A DNA stretch of 64,000 nt from RI-92 sp037384645. Its GTDB lineage: Bacteria > Pseudomonadota > Gammaproteobacteria > UBA6429 > Thiohalophilaceae. Each line of letters starts with the position of its first letter. Position 1 is the stretch's first letter. Positions 1 through 8,849 of the stretch are shown here, in pieces. Where the stretch lies: positions 1 through 64,000 of the forward strand of contig JARRNT010000007.1 in the NCBI GenBank assembly GCA_037384645.1, given 5' to 3'. The translations under genes were made by a program, and so were the position numbers. The notes below the pieces were generated by a model that was not told the DNA's origin, made no database searches, and saw nothing but the letters and a program-made list of their open reading frames with translations.

Positions 1-222
1 GGTGGCGTCGCAAAACGGCTTGTTGCCGGAATGCTTGCAGCCGCACAGGGCGTATTTTTTCTTTTCCGTGATCGTGAATTTCAACGGTGAGAATTCTGTG
101 TCCTTATGCGAACCGTCGCAGAAGGGCTGGTTCTTGGAACGACCACAGGCACACCACCAGTAGTCACCGGGTTCCAGCTCAACTGGATAAGGGCCTTTTT
201 TCGCAATAACAGGTTCCGCCAT
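1..222 (-). CDS. CDGSH iron-sulfur domain protein (3' end beyond window)
   Basis: Translating the minus strand from the ATG at 222 gives a small protein with two CDGSH-type cluster-binding motifs. The first is complete (C24, C26, C35 and H39 in a CxC-x8-CDGSH arrangement). The second has C60, C62 and C71 and is cut by the window edge just before its expected His. Proteins of this family bind 2Fe-2S clusters through three Cys and one His and are thought to act in redox or cluster handling. The start is supported by an AAGGAG-like ribosome site about 8 bases upstream. It is divergent from fetA. The stop codon lies outside the window. Confidence 0.9.
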   Translation of the reverse strand, partial: MAEPVIAKKGPYPVELEPGDYWWCACGRSKNQPFCDGSHKDTEFSPLKFTITEKKKYALCGCKHSGNKPFCDAT

Positions 223-310
223 CTGGGTACACTCCTTATTTTGTCGTGCCAATGCTAAACTGTGCGCTTTATAACATAGACCACCAGCGCATCACTATTG
301 TTCTGAACCC

Positions 311-904
311 ATGCCCGAATTAACCCTGCAGCAATTACGCGTGGCGCATGTCGGGCCAGTCGATTTACACATCAAAGCCAGCGAAATCGTCTGTCTCTCC
401 GGCGCCTCGGGCAGCGGCAAGTCCCTGTTGTTGAGGGCCATCGCCGATATCATTCCCCATAGCGGCCAGGTATTACTGGATGCACAGCCGGCACAGACGA
501 TGACCGCGCCACACTGGCGTAAACAGGTCGGCCTGCTGCCGGCAGAAAATCAGTGGTGGCAGGATCACGTGGGTGAACATTACCAGAATCAGGATAATGA
601 CCTGTTAACCAGCCTGGGATTTGATGAATCGACCTGGCAGTGGCAGATTGCAAACTGTTCCACCGGTGAGAAACAACGCCTGGCGCTGTTGCGGCTGCTG
701 GCGAATCAGCCGACCTGTCTGTTACTGGACGAACCCACGGCTAGCCTGGATCCGGACAATACCCGGCGTGTCGAACAGGTGTTGCGTGAATATATTGCGG
801 CACGACAAACCCCGGTGTTGTGGGTCAGTCACTCGCGTGAGCAAATCCAGCGCATGGCGACACGGCAATTCGTCATGCGCGATGGAAAACTGGAGGCGGC
901 ATGA
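311..904 (+). CDS. fetA: ABC transporter ATP-binding protein FetA (YbbL family)
   Basis: A compact ABC ATPase of 197 residues, the short length typical of the FetA/YbbL branch. Walker A is at residues 31-38 (GASGSGKS), the signature STGEKQ at 117-122, Walker B with DEPT at 140-143, and an H-loop His lies in the SHSRE segment. It overlaps the next gene by four bases (ATGA), so translation is coupled to its permease. In E. coli the FetAB pair is linked to iron export and peroxide resistance; here the substrate metal is an inference from family membership. Neighbouring iron-sulfur (CDGSH) coding upstream fits a metal theme but is not proof. Confidence 0.9.
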   Translation: MPELTLQQLRVAHVGPVDLHIKASEIVCLSGASGSGKSLLLRAIADIIPHSGQVLLDAQPAQTMTAPHWRKQVGLLPAENQWWQDHVGEHYQNQDNDLLTSLGFDESTWQWQIANCSTGEKQRLALLRLLANQPTCLLLDEPTASLDPDNTRRVEQVLREYIAARQTPVLWVSHSREQIQRMATRQFVMRDGKLEAA

Positions 905-1710
905 GCGGATCGATTATTCACCTCGGGCCGTGGCAACTGGGGACGGCTGCGGCGCTGGTGCTGGCGCTGGCCGCTCTGACCTGGTATTTGCGCCTGGCCC
1001 TGAGTGGCAAGCTGCTGGTGGCAGCGGTGCGCACCGTGATTCAGCTGTTATTGCTGGGACTTGTGCTCGAATACCTGTTTGCCTCGGCCAGGCCCTGGTT
1101 GATCGCCCTTGTGGCCATGGTCATGTTATCCGTTGCCGGGCGGGAAGTGATGGCGCGTCAGAGCCGGCCGTTTAAGGGCTGGTGGGGCTATGGTCTGGGC
1201 GCGATTTCCATGTTTGTCTCCTCGTTCTTGATCATGCTGTTTGCACTCAACGTGATTATTGCCCCGACGCCCTGGTATACACCGCAATATGCCATCCCCT
1301 TACTGGGCATGATGCTGGGCAATACCATGTCCGGCGTGGCCCTGACACTCGATCACCTGACCCAGGATGCCTGGCGATCCCGTGCCGTGATTGAGGCAAG
1401 GCTGATGCTGGGTGAGGACTGGCGAAGCGCGATGCGGGATATGATTCGCGACAGTGTGCGCACTGGCCTGATTCCTATCATCAACGCCATGGCGGCTGCC
1501 GGCATTATCAGTATTCCGGGCATGATGACAGGCCAGGTATTGGCGGGAAACAGCCCGATGATTGCGGCCAGTTACCAGATGTTGATCATGTTCATGATCA
1601 CGGCAGGTACCGGTTTTGCGGCAGTGTTGGCAAGTTGGCTGGGCGCGCGCGGTTTATTTGACGAACGCCAGCGACTAAGATTGGAGCGGTTACGGCCACC
1701 TGTGAAATGA
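901..1710 (+). CDS. fetB: FetB-type ABC permease (UPF0014/YbbM)
   Basis: A 269-residue polytopic inner-membrane protein with about six to seven hydrophobic segments, homologous in layout to YbbM/FetB. Conserved family stretches are visible, such as the VRTVIQL segment near residue 41, PLLGMMLGNTMSG near 135-147 and PGMMTGQVLAG near 203-213. Its ATG overlaps the fetA stop, so the two form one transporter. Family knowledge suggests export of iron or a related metal; the sequence alone does not identify the ion. A DUF4124 gene follows nine bases later and may be co-transcribed. Confidence 0.9.
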   Translation: MSGSIIHLGPWQLGTAAALVLALAALTWYLRLALSGKLLVAAVRTVIQLLLLGLVLEYLFASARPWLIALVAMVMLSVAGREVMARQSRPFKGWWGYGLGAISMFVSSFLIMLFALNVIIAPTPWYTPQYAIPLLGMMLGNTMSGVALTLDHLTQDAWRSRAVIEARLMLGEDWRSAMRDMIRDSVRTGLIPIINAMAAAGIISIPGMMTGQVLAGNSPMIAASYQMLIMFMITAGTGFAAVLASWLGARGLFDERQRLRLERLRPPVK

Positions 1711-1719
1711 GGAGCGCGC

Positions 1720-2157
1720 ATGATACGCCTTACCATCCTGATGGTTATGCTGCTGATCAGCAGTATGGCGATGGCGAAAATATATAAATGGGTAGATGCG
1801 AACGGCGTGGTACATTTCCAGGATCACCCGCGCGGTTCTACGGAAATATTTTCGACCACAGAGACATCCGCCAAGAAGGCGGGTGGCAGCAAAAAGAACC
1901 AGAAGCCCGCAACCGCAAAGCTGCTCAAGGAGATGGAAAAATCACGCAAGCAGCGGGAGCGCGCGCGCAAGCAGGAACAGGCGAAAGCGCGCAAACAGGC
2001 TGAGCAGTGCATCAACTATCGTTTCAAGACGGATAAGCTGGCAGCAAGGATGAAAAAGAAATACAGTCAGTTTAACAATGATCGTCCGCCTGAGTACGAT
2101 CGGCTAAAAAAACAACTGGACCGGCGCCGGCAATATCTGGATAAATACTGTAACTGA
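1720..2157 (+). CDS. DUF4124 domain-containing secreted protein
   Basis: A 145-residue protein with a signal peptide of about 19 residues (hydrophobic stretch ending AMA). A DUF4124 domain follows immediately, recognised by the KIYKWVDANGVVHFQDHP segment at about residues 20-37. The C-terminal two thirds is very rich in Lys, Arg, Glu and Gln and is predicted to be helical, probably coiled coil. The ATG has a good GAGG ribosome site, and the gene lies nine bases after fetB. DUF4124 proteins are common exported proteins of proteobacteria with no settled function. It converges on speE. Confidence 0.85.
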   Translation: MIRLTILMVMLLISSMAMAKIYKWVDANGVVHFQDHPRGSTEIFSTTETSAKKAGGSKKNQKPATAKLLKEMEKSRKQRERARKQEQAKARKQAEQCINYRFKTDKLAARMKKKYSQFNNDRPPEYDRLKKQLDRRRQYLDKYCN

Positions 2158-2191
2158 ACAGATATTCACTCTGTCGCAGTTGCTGCAAGAC

Positions 2192-3039
2192 CTATTCTGA
2201 TTCCACGACCACGGGGAGATCTTCCATTGACACACGGTGTCTGGCGAGACTGTAGTAGCGGGTTTTGAAAGGCCGGTTATCGGCTTCGTGTTCACGGATT
2301 GCGTCAAACCTGCCTGTCTTTCGGGCCATGGTGGCACTCCACCAGCCGGTTGGATAAATTGGCTGCGGGAAATCATAGGTGCGCAGGTCGCTGAAGCCGC
2401 TGTTACGCATGGCGGTACGCATTTCGTGAATCAGATTGAGGTGATACAGTGGCGATTCACTTTGTTGCACCAGGATACCGTGCTCTCCCAGCGCTTTGTG
2501 GCAGTTGCGATAAAAGGCCTCGTTGAACAGGCCCTCGGCCGGACCAATGGGGTCGGTGCTATCGACAATAATTACGTCGTAACTGCCGGGTTCAGCATCC
2601 GCAACCCACTTGATCCCATCAACGAAATGCAATTCAGCTCGCGGGTCATTATTGGCGCTGCACAGTTCGGGAAAATATTGTTCGGACAGGCGGGTGACGC
2701 GTTCATCGATTTCCACCAGTTGCGCCTTTGTTACCTCCGGATGTTTCAGGACCTCCCTGAGCGTCCCGCAATCACCACCACCGATAACCAGCACATTACT
2801 CGGTTGCGGATGGGTAAACAGCGGCGGGTGGCTCATCATTTCGTGATAGAGGAAATTATCCCGTGTGGTGACCATGGTGAAGCCGTCGATGACCATGAAA
2901 TTGCCAAAGTCTGTCGTCTCATAGATTTCAATTTTTTGAAAATCTGTTGTCTCTTCATGCAGTTTCCTGACAATCTTCAGTGAGAAGGCGGAACACCTTC
3001 AGTGCAGACTTCGGTAAACCAGTTCACATCCAGTGCCAT
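2192..3039 (-). pseudogene. speE: Spermidine synthase SpeE with a frameshift near the N-terminus
   Basis: The reading frame from 2896 down to 2192 encodes a spermidine synthase (putrescine aminopropyltransferase). It shows the FLYHEMMSHP segment, the SAM-type GGGDCGTLREVLKH motif and the catalytic DSTDPIGPAEGLF region. The frame stays open upstream to about 2985 and encodes a good N-terminal segment (KLHEE..FQKIEIYETTDFGNFMVIDG) with no start codon. A separate frame starting with ATG at 3039, preceded by a CGGAGTGG ribosome site, encodes MALDVNWFTEVCTEG, the usual family N-terminus. It runs out of frame at 2990-2997, where a one-base loss would explain everything. Joined, the protein would be about 282 residues, the normal length. 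Either a real inactivating mutation or a sequence error. Confidence 0.8.
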
Positions 3040-3121
3040 ATTTTTTACCACTCCGAAAATTAAAGTAACTTATTTCTTTATATTCTCTCTTCTCCGCAAC
3101 CCACATGGCAAGCGATACCTG

Positions 3122-5017
3122 ATGACTGACTGGTCCATACAAGATGCGCGACGTACCTATAACCTGCCCCACTGGAGTGGCGGGTATTTTGATGTTAATG
3201 CACAGGGCCACCTGGTCATGCGTCCGCAGAGTGACTCACAGACCGAAATTGATCTGTATGAACTGACCCGGGATGCCGCGCAGAATCTGACACTGCCAAT
3301 CCTGTTGCGGTTTACCAGTATCCTGCACGACCGGGTCGATACCCTGTGCCGCGCCTTCGACCAGGCCATGCAGCAGGATGAATACAAGGGCCGCTATACC
3401 GCGGTCTATCCGATCAAGGTGAACCAGCAACGTACCGTGGTTGAGAATATCCTGGGTCAGGGTAACGGCCGGGTCGGGCTGGAGGCGGGCAGCAAGCCGG
3501 AGTTGATGGCCGTGATGGCGCTGGCCGATACTAACGGCGGTGTCATCGTCTGCAACGGATACAAGGATCGGGAATACATCCGGCTTGCTCTGATCGGGCG
3601 TGCCCTGGGCCATCGTATATATATAGTGGTCGAAAAGCCTTCGGAACTGGAACTGATCATCCAGGAAAGCGAAAAGCTGGCGATCAAGCCGCTGCTTGGG
3701 ATGCGGGTGCGACTGGCATCTATTGGCGCCGGGAAATGGCAGAATACCGGTGGCGAGAAATCCAAATTCGGGCTTAATGCGGCCCAGTTGCTCGCCGGTA
3801 TTGAGCGCCTGCGTAACGTTGACATGCTCGACAGTATGCAGATGCTGCATTTTCATCTGGGCTCCCAGCTGCCTAACATTCGCGACATCCAGAATGGCAT
3901 GCGCGAATGTGCGCGTTACTACGCCGAGCTGCATAATCTTGGGGTGATGATTAACTGCATCGATGTGGGTGGCGGGCTCGGTATTGATTACGAGGGCACG
4001 CGTTCCCGCAGTTTTTGTTCGATGAATTACTCGATAGACGAGTATGCCTATAACGTAGTGCATGCGCTGTGGCAGGTTTGTGAGAGCGAGGGCCTGCCGC
4101 ACCCGGATATTTTCAGTGAGTCCGGTCGTGCGCTGACTGCGCATCATGCCGTGCTGGTTACCAATGTGATTGATACCGGCCGGGTGCCCGACAATAATAA
4201 TGTGCAGGCTCCGGAAGATGACGCCCCGCTTATCCTGCATGACCTGTGGCAGCGCTACGTGGAACTGACCGATCCGTCGCTGCGTGTATCGCTGGTCGAG
4301 GTTTATCACGATATTCATTACCGCCTGTCCGAGGCGCAAAGCACGTATAGCCACGGCGTACTTAACCTGGCACAGCGCGCGTACTGTGAGCGTATGTATT
4401 ACGCCATGTGCCACCTGATTCGATCGCGACTGGATCCGGGGGCGCGTCAGCACCGGGAGATGCTCGACGAACTGAATGAGAAATTAGCAGACAAGTATTT
4501 CTGTAATTTTTCGTTGTTCCAGTCTTTGCCGGACGTCTGGGCAATCAAGCAGATTTTTCCCATTGTTCCTTTGCATCGCCTGGATGAGCGTCCCACCCGG
4601 CGTGGCGTGCTGGAGGATATTACCTGTGACTCGGATGGCCGGATCGACCAGTATGTCGATAATGAAGGGATTGATTCCTCCCTGCCCCTGCACGAAATCC
4701 AGGCGGGCGAATCGTATTTGCTGGGCATGTTCCTGATCGGTGCTTACCAGGAAATCCTGGGCGACATGCACAACCTGTTTGGCGATACGGATTCAGTTGA
4801 TGTGGAGATACAGGCTGACGGCAGTTATCAGCTGAGCCGACCGCAACGTGGTGACACGGTGGATTCCGTTCTGCGCTACGTGCGTTTCGATGCCAGTGAG
4901 CTACTGGAACGTTATCGCGAGAAGTTGCACGAGTCAGGGCTCGCGGCAACCCAGCACCAGGAATACCTGGATGAGCTGGAAAACGGTTTATACGGTTATA
5001 CCTATCTGGAAGAGTGA
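3122..5017 (+). CDS. speA: Biosynthetic arginine decarboxylase
   Basis: A 631-residue PLP enzyme converting arginine to agmatine, the first step of the arginine route to putrescine. Visible family features are the PIKVNQQRTVVE segment with the PLP-binding Lys (near residue 99), GLEAGSKPEL, HLGSQLPNI, the glycine-rich DVGGGLGIDYEG, and FSESGRALTAHHA. The frame is open further upstream, but the ATG at 3122 (MTDWSIQDARRTYNLPHWSGGYFDVN) matches the usual start of this family. It is divergent from speE, giving a polyamine locus with a short shared promoter region (3040-3121). No agmatinase or agmatine deiminase is in the window. Confidence 0.95.
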   Translation: MTDWSIQDARRTYNLPHWSGGYFDVNAQGHLVMRPQSDSQTEIDLYELTRDAAQNLTLPILLRFTSILHDRVDTLCRAFDQAMQQDEYKGRYTAVYPIKVNQQRTVVENILGQGNGRVGLEAGSKPELMAVMALADTNGGVIVCNGYKDREYIRLALIGRALGHRIYIVVEKPSELELIIQESEKLAIKPLLGMRVRLASIGAGKWQNTGGEKSKFGLNAAQLLAGIERLRNVDMLDSMQMLHFHLGSQLPNIRDIQNGMRECARYYAELHNLGVMINCIDVGGGLGIDYEGTRSRSFCSMNYSIDEYAYNVVHALWQVCESEGLPHPDIFSESGRALTAHHAVLVTNVIDTGRVPDNNNVQAPEDDAPLILHDLWQRYVELTDPSLRVSLVEVYHDIHYRLSEAQSTYSHGVLNLAQRAYCERMYYAMCHLIRSRLDPGARQHREMLDELNEKLADKYFCNFSLFQSLPDVWAIKQIFPIVPLHRLDERPTRRGVLEDITCDSDGRIDQYVDNEGIDSSLPLHEIQAGESYLLGMFLIGAYQEILGDMHNLFGDTDSVDVEIQADGSYQLSRPQRGDTVDSVLRYVRFDASELLERYREKLHESGLAATQHQEYLDELENGLYGYTYLEE

Positions 5018-5026
5018 GAGCGATCG

Positions 5027-5302
5027 ATGAATAAAATTATTGTTGAAAAAAATCCGTCGCCGGAACGCCTGGATGCACTGGGGGTATACAACTGGCCCAT
5101 CTGGACGAAAGAGGTCTCTACCTTTCCCTGGGCTTACGACAGTAGTGAGACCTGCCTGTTCCTGGAGGGCGATGTGATCGTGACCCCCGATGGTGGTGAG
5201 CCGGTGCACATGGGCAAGGGCGACCTGGTGACCTTTCCGCGCGGGATGACCTGTACCTGGGAGATCCGTCAGGACGTACGCAAGCATTACGAATTCGAAT
5301 AG
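5027..5302 (+). CDS. Cupin domain protein (cupin_3/DUF861 type)
   Basis: A 91-residue single-domain cupin. The two cupin half-motifs appear as FLEGDVIVTPDGGEPVHMGKGDLVTFPRGMTCTWE, typical of the small DUF861-type cupins that are often annotated as ethanolamine-utilisation EutQ-like. It starts nine bases after speA and has GAGAG upstream, so it is probably co-transcribed with speA. A His/Glu metal-binding set is incomplete by eye, so whether it is an enzyme or a binding protein is open. The link with polyamine synthesis is only by position. Confidence 0.85.
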   Translation: MNKIIVEKNPSPERLDALGVYNWPIWTKEVSTFPWAYDSSETCLFLEGDVIVTPDGGEPVHMGKGDLVTFPRGMTCTWEIRQDVRKHYEFE

Positions 5303-5627
5303 ATCCGGGAGCGGCTTATCCGCAGGGGCGCGGTGTTTATGCGGTGCCACCGGTGTCAGTACCATCACCGTATCGGGCTTATTATCCCTGTACTGGCGAA
5401 TCACTAACTATATACTAACTATATATAAGATTTAGCAGCTACACCCTGCTTCGTCTTGATCATGCCGTATCCCCTGGTCGTGCGTGGTATGTCCGGTACT
5501 TGCAGAACTTGTTATTCCTTTTCACCTGCCTCATAAAACAGACAGCCAATAACCTTTCAATTAACGTGGTTGAGGTTGAACTATACTTTAAGGTGTAGAC
5601 TTTATGCCATGAAGAGGTGAATGTGCC
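5303..5627. other. Intergenic region between the speA-cupin pair and the copper operon
   Basis: About 325 bases with no convincing gene. The left part contains an AT-rich stretch with two copies of an ACTAACTATAT-like direct repeat near 5404-5427. The right end holds the MerR-family promoter and operator described separately. I see no terminator with a good stem and T-run. Confidence 0.5.
5576..5606 (+). promoter_or_regulatory. MerR-type promoter/operator of the copper operon
   Basis: A -35-like TTGAAC (5576-5581) and a -10-like TTTATG (5601-5606) are separated by exactly 19 bases, the stretched spacer characteristic of MerR-activated promoters. The spacer begins inside an imperfect dyad CTATACTTTAAGGTGTAG (5581-5598) in which 14 of 18 positions match its own reverse complement. 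The site lies about 20 bases upstream of the regulator ATG. It therefore probably drives the whole regulator-copA-copZ-glutaredoxin operon under metal-dependent underwinding of the DNA. Recognised by eye; no footprint is implied. Confidence 0.7.
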
Positions 5628-6035
5628 ATGACTGAATTTACCATCGGCCGTCTGGCCAAGCAGACCGGGCTGGCTACCGAGACATTGCGTTACTACGAGC
5701 GCCGTGGCCTGATTGCACCTCACCAGCGCACTGCGTCGGGTTATCGCCTGTATCGCAGGGAGGCCTTCCAGCGCTTGCGCTTTATTCGCCGGGCCCAGGC
5801 TCTCGGTTTTTCACTCGATGAGATCGCCGAACTGCTGGCCCTGAGCGACGACCCGGATCAGAGTGCGGCCGTGGTCAAGCAGTTCACCCGGGCCAAAATC
5901 CAGGATATCGAGTCGCGTATCCGCGACCTGGAACGCATGAAGCGCGGCCTGGCGGCTTTGGAAAGTCACTGTCCGGGGCATGGACCGACCAGTGAATGCC
6001 CCATCCTCGCTGCACTCAATGCCGAGGATGAGTGA
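5628..6035 (+). CDS. MerR-family heavy-metal (probably copper) responsive regulator
   Basis: 135 residues: N-terminal winged helix-turn-helix (TIGRLAKQTGLATETLRYYERRGL) followed by the long dimerisation helix and a C-terminal metal loop with two cysteines in CPGHGPTSECPIL. That loop resembles CueR/CadR-type sensors of soft metals. With copA and copZ directly downstream, Cu(I) is the likely signal, although zinc/lead/cadmium-type members have similar loops. The ATG has GAAGAGGTGA upstream and a MerR promoter 20 bases further up, so the gene is likely autoregulated and transcribed with copA rather than divergently, as is more common for MerR genes. Confidence 0.88.
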   Translation: MTEFTIGRLAKQTGLATETLRYYERRGLIAPHQRTASGYRLYRREAFQRLRFIRRAQALGFSLDEIAELLALSDDPDQSAAVVKQFTRAKIQDIESRIRDLERMKRGLAALESHCPGHGPTSECPILAALNAEDE

Positions 6036-6079
6036 GCCGCGTGCCTTGATGGCCGCATGAACCTGAGAGGAATCGCGTC

Positions 6080-8608
6080 ATGAAACAACTTGAGATTGGA
6101 GTCGACGGCATGACCTGCGCCTCCTGCTCGGCGCGGGTGGAACGGGGCCTGAATAAACTTGACGGTGTTGAGCAGGCTACGGTCAATCTCGCCACGGAGC
6201 GGGCCCAGGTCGCTTACGACGAAGCGGTCATCAGCGCTAGCGCGCTTGCCGAGGCCATACGTGAAGTGGGTTACACCCCGGTCATTGCCGAGTATGAGAT
6301 CGGCGTGGGCGGCATGACCTGTGCCTCGTGCTCCTCGCGGGTGGAACGTGCACTCAACAAGCTTGCCGGTGTGCTCGAGGCCAGCGTCAACCTGGCGACC
6401 GAGCGCGCGAGCGTGCGTTATTTTCCGGCCATGGTTGATAAGGATGACATTGCCGCGGCGATTAGTGAGACCGGTTACGAGCCGCGCCCAATCGATGAAG
6501 CAGGGGAACAGGAATCCGGCGAGGAGGCAGCGCGCGCCCGCAACCTGCACGCCATGCGCCGCGACCTGTGGCTGGCGGCGCTACTGACTGTCCCCGTGCT
6601 GGTGGTCTCCATGGGGGCCAGCTTCGTGCCCGGTCTTGAACAGTTACTGCAGGCACTCGTGCCGTCGCGGAGCTTCTGGGACTGGGGCGAGGCATTGCTG
6701 ACGACCCTGGTGCTGTTCGGTCCCGGCCGCCGCTTTTTCCGTCCCGGCTGGATCGCCTACCGCCACCTCTCGCCGGACATGAACAGTCTGGTCATGACCG
6801 GCACGGGTGCGGCCTGGCTGTTCAGCCTGGCGGTCCTGATCTTCCCCGGCTGGTTTCCCGCCGAAGCGCGCAACCTGTATTTTGATTCCGCCGGGGTGAT
6901 CGTGACCGTTATCCTGTTCGGCAAGTACCTGGAGGAACTGGCCAAGGGCCGCACGTCCTCGGCGATCAAGAAGCTTATCGGTCTGCAGGCCAAGACCGCG
7001 CACGTGTTGCGCGGCGGTAACGAACAGGATCTGCCCGTGGCCCAGTTGCGCGGTGGCGATGTGGTGCGGGTCCGGCCCGGTGAGCGAATCTCCGTCGATG
7101 GCACCGTGCGTAGCGGCGAGAGTTACGTGGACGAGTCCATGCTCACCGGCGAGCCGGTGCCGGTGGCCAAACGCGCCGGCGATGCCGTGGTCGGCGGTAC
7201 CGTCAACCAGCACGGGGTGCTGGAGATCGAGGCAACCCAGGTCGGCAAGCAGACGGTGCTGGCCCAGATCATTCGCCTGGTCGAACGGGCCCAGGGCTCC
7301 AAGCTGCCCATCCAGGGGCTCGCCGATCGGGTGGTACGGGTGTTTACCCCGACCGTGATCGCCCTGGCCACGCTGACCTTTGTGGTGTGGCTGGCATTCG
7401 GTCCGTCCCCGGCCATTACCCTCGCCCTGGTCAGCGCCGTCGCGGTGCTGGTGGTGGCCTGTCCCTGCGCCATGGGTCTGGCCACGCCGGCGGCAATCAT
7501 GGTCGGTACCGGCCGTGCCGCCGAACTCGGCGTGCTTTATCGTAAGGGTGAGGCCCTGGAGGCTCTGTCGCACGTGGACACGATCGTGTTCGACAAGACA
7601 GGGACCCTGACCGAGGGGCGGCCGCGCCTGACCGACATCGCCATCGTCCGCGGCGATCGCAGTGAGACGCTGCGCCTGGCGGCTGCTGTGGAGGCCGGCA
7701 GCGAGCATCCCCTGGGCCTGGCCATCGTCGAGGCTGCGCGCAATGAAGACCTGAGCCTGCCGCCGGTCGAGGCCTTCGCAGCGATCCCGGGTTACGGCGT
7801 GCAGGCCCAGGTGGCAAGACGTAATGTGATAGTCGGTGCCGAGCGCCTGATGCAACGCGAGCAGATTGTTATTGGTGAGATGGCCGAACGTGCTGCCGGG
7901 CTTGCCGCGGATGGTAAGACGCCGATGTATCTGGCGGTGGATGGCAAGCTGCAGGCACTGCTCGGCGTGGCTGATCCACTCAAGCCCGAGTCCACGCCAG
8001 TGGTCAGCGAGCTGAAACAGCGCGGGCTGAATGTGGTGATGCTCACCGGCGATAACCGGCACACGGCCGAGGCCATTGCCCGTCGGGCCGGCATCACCCA
8101 GGTGCAGGCCGAGGTGCTGCCCGATGGCAAGGCCGCGGCCGTGCACAAGCTGCAGCAGCAGGGACACAAGGTCGCATTCGTGGGCGATGGCATCAACGAT
8201 GCGCCGGCCCTGGCCCAGGCGGAAGTCGGCATCGCCGTCGGATCGGGTACTGACATTGCCATCGAGGCGGCCGACGTGACGCTGACGCGCGGTGACCTGT
8301 CGGGTGTGGTAACGGCGCTGCACACAGCCCGACGCACCATGTCGACGATCCGCGGCAATCTGTTCTGGGCCTTTTTCTACAATATCCTGTTGATCCCGCT
8401 GGCCGCCGGTGTGTTCTATCCTGCTCTCGGCTGGCACCTTAACCCGATGGTCGCGGGTCTGGCCATGGGCCTGTCCAGCGTCTTCGTGGTCAGCAACAGT
8501 TTGCGCCTGCGCAAGCTGCGTGCAGCGATACTGGCACCGGCAACTGCTCGGTCGCAGCCGGCAACGGGCGCGCATGCGACGGCAGTTGCGAGCAGGCCTG
8601 GTCACTAG
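6080..8608 (+). CDS. copA: Copper-exporting P1B-type ATPase CopA with two HMA domains
   Basis: An 842-residue Cu(I) efflux ATPase. Two N-terminal heavy-metal-associated domains carry CASC motifs at residues 13-16 and 81-84. The transmembrane metal site is CPC at 461-463, the phosphorylation motif DKTGT starts at D505, and the nucleotide/hinge motifs SEHPLG, MLTGDN and GDGINDA (702-708) are all present, so the pump looks intact. An AGAGGAA ribosome site precedes the ATG. The base composition is clearly richer in G and C at third positions than the flanking genes, suggesting the copper operon was acquired. A very long open frame on the opposite strand is a by-product of this composition. Confidence 0.96.
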   Translation: MKQLEIGVDGMTCASCSARVERGLNKLDGVEQATVNLATERAQVAYDEAVISASALAEAIREVGYTPVIAEYEIGVGGMTCASCSSRVERALNKLAGVLEASVNLATERASVRYFPAMVDKDDIAAAISETGYEPRPIDEAGEQESGEEAARARNLHAMRRDLWLAALLTVPVLVVSMGASFVPGLEQLLQALVPSRSFWDWGEALLTTLVLFGPGRRFFRPGWIAYRHLSPDMNSLVMTGTGAAWLFSLAVLIFPGWFPAEARNLYFDSAGVIVTVILFGKYLEELAKGRTSSAIKKLIGLQAKTAHVLRGGNEQDLPVAQLRGGDVVRVRPGERISVDGTVRSGESYVDESMLTGEPVPVAKRAGDAVVGGTVNQHGVLEIEATQVGKQTVLAQIIRLVERAQGSKLPIQGLADRVVRVFTPTVIALATLTFVVWLAFGPSPAITLALVSAVAVLVVACPCAMGLATPAAIMVGTGRAAELGVLYRKGEALEALSHVDTIVFDKTGTLTEGRPRLTDIAIVRGDRSETLRLAAAVEAGSEHPLGLAIVEAARNEDLSLPPVEAFAAIPGYGVQAQVARRNVIVGAERLMQREQIVIGEMAERAAGLAADGKTPMYLAVDGKLQALLGVADPLKPESTPVVSELKQRGLNVVMLTGDNRHTAEAIARRAGITQVQAEVLPDGKAAAVHKLQQQGHKVAFVGDGINDAPALAQAEVGIAVGSGTDIAIEAADVTLTRGDLSGVVTALHTARRTMSTIRGNLFWAFFYNILLIPLAAGVFYPALGWHLNPMVAGLAMGLSSVFVVSNSLRLRKLRAAILAPATARSQPATGAHATAVASRPGH

Positions 8609-8640
8609 TTTCAACTCAAGAGAAAGAAGGAGATACATCC

Positions 8641-8841
8641 ATGTCAACAACGCTAAAAGTCACTGGTATGACCTGTGGTCACTGTGTCGCTGCCGTCACC
8701 AAGGCACTGGAGAATATCCCGGGCGTGGACAAGGCCGATGTCAGCCTTGAGAAAGGACAGGCAATTGTATCCGGCGAGGCCGACAGCCAGGCGATGGTGG
8801 CCGCCGTCAAGGAAGAAGGCTACGAAGCCGAGGTGCAGTAG
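8641..8841 (+). CDS. copZ: Copper chaperone CopZ
   Basis: A 66-residue single heavy-metal-associated domain with the MTCGHC copper-binding motif near residues 9-14 and the classic ferredoxin-like beta-alpha-beta pattern ending with a GYEAEVQ strand. It delivers Cu(I) to CopA or to the regulator. It follows copA after 32 bases with a strong AAGGAG ribosome site, so it is in the same operon. Confidence 0.93.
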   Translation: MSTTLKVTGMTCGHCVAAVTKALENIPGVDKADVSLEKGQAIVSGEADSQAMVAAVKEEGYEAEVQ

Positions 8842-8849
8842 CTGTCGCC

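Noticed and set aside
3236..4453. A 405-codon open frame on the minus strand opposite speA
   Set aside because: Same kind of shadow; speA is complete and conserved in the other frame.
6644..8650. A 668-codon open frame on the minus strand opposite copA
   Set aside because: It is a by-product of the GC-rich third positions of copA; the translation is low-complexity, His/Gly/Arg-rich and unlike any family.
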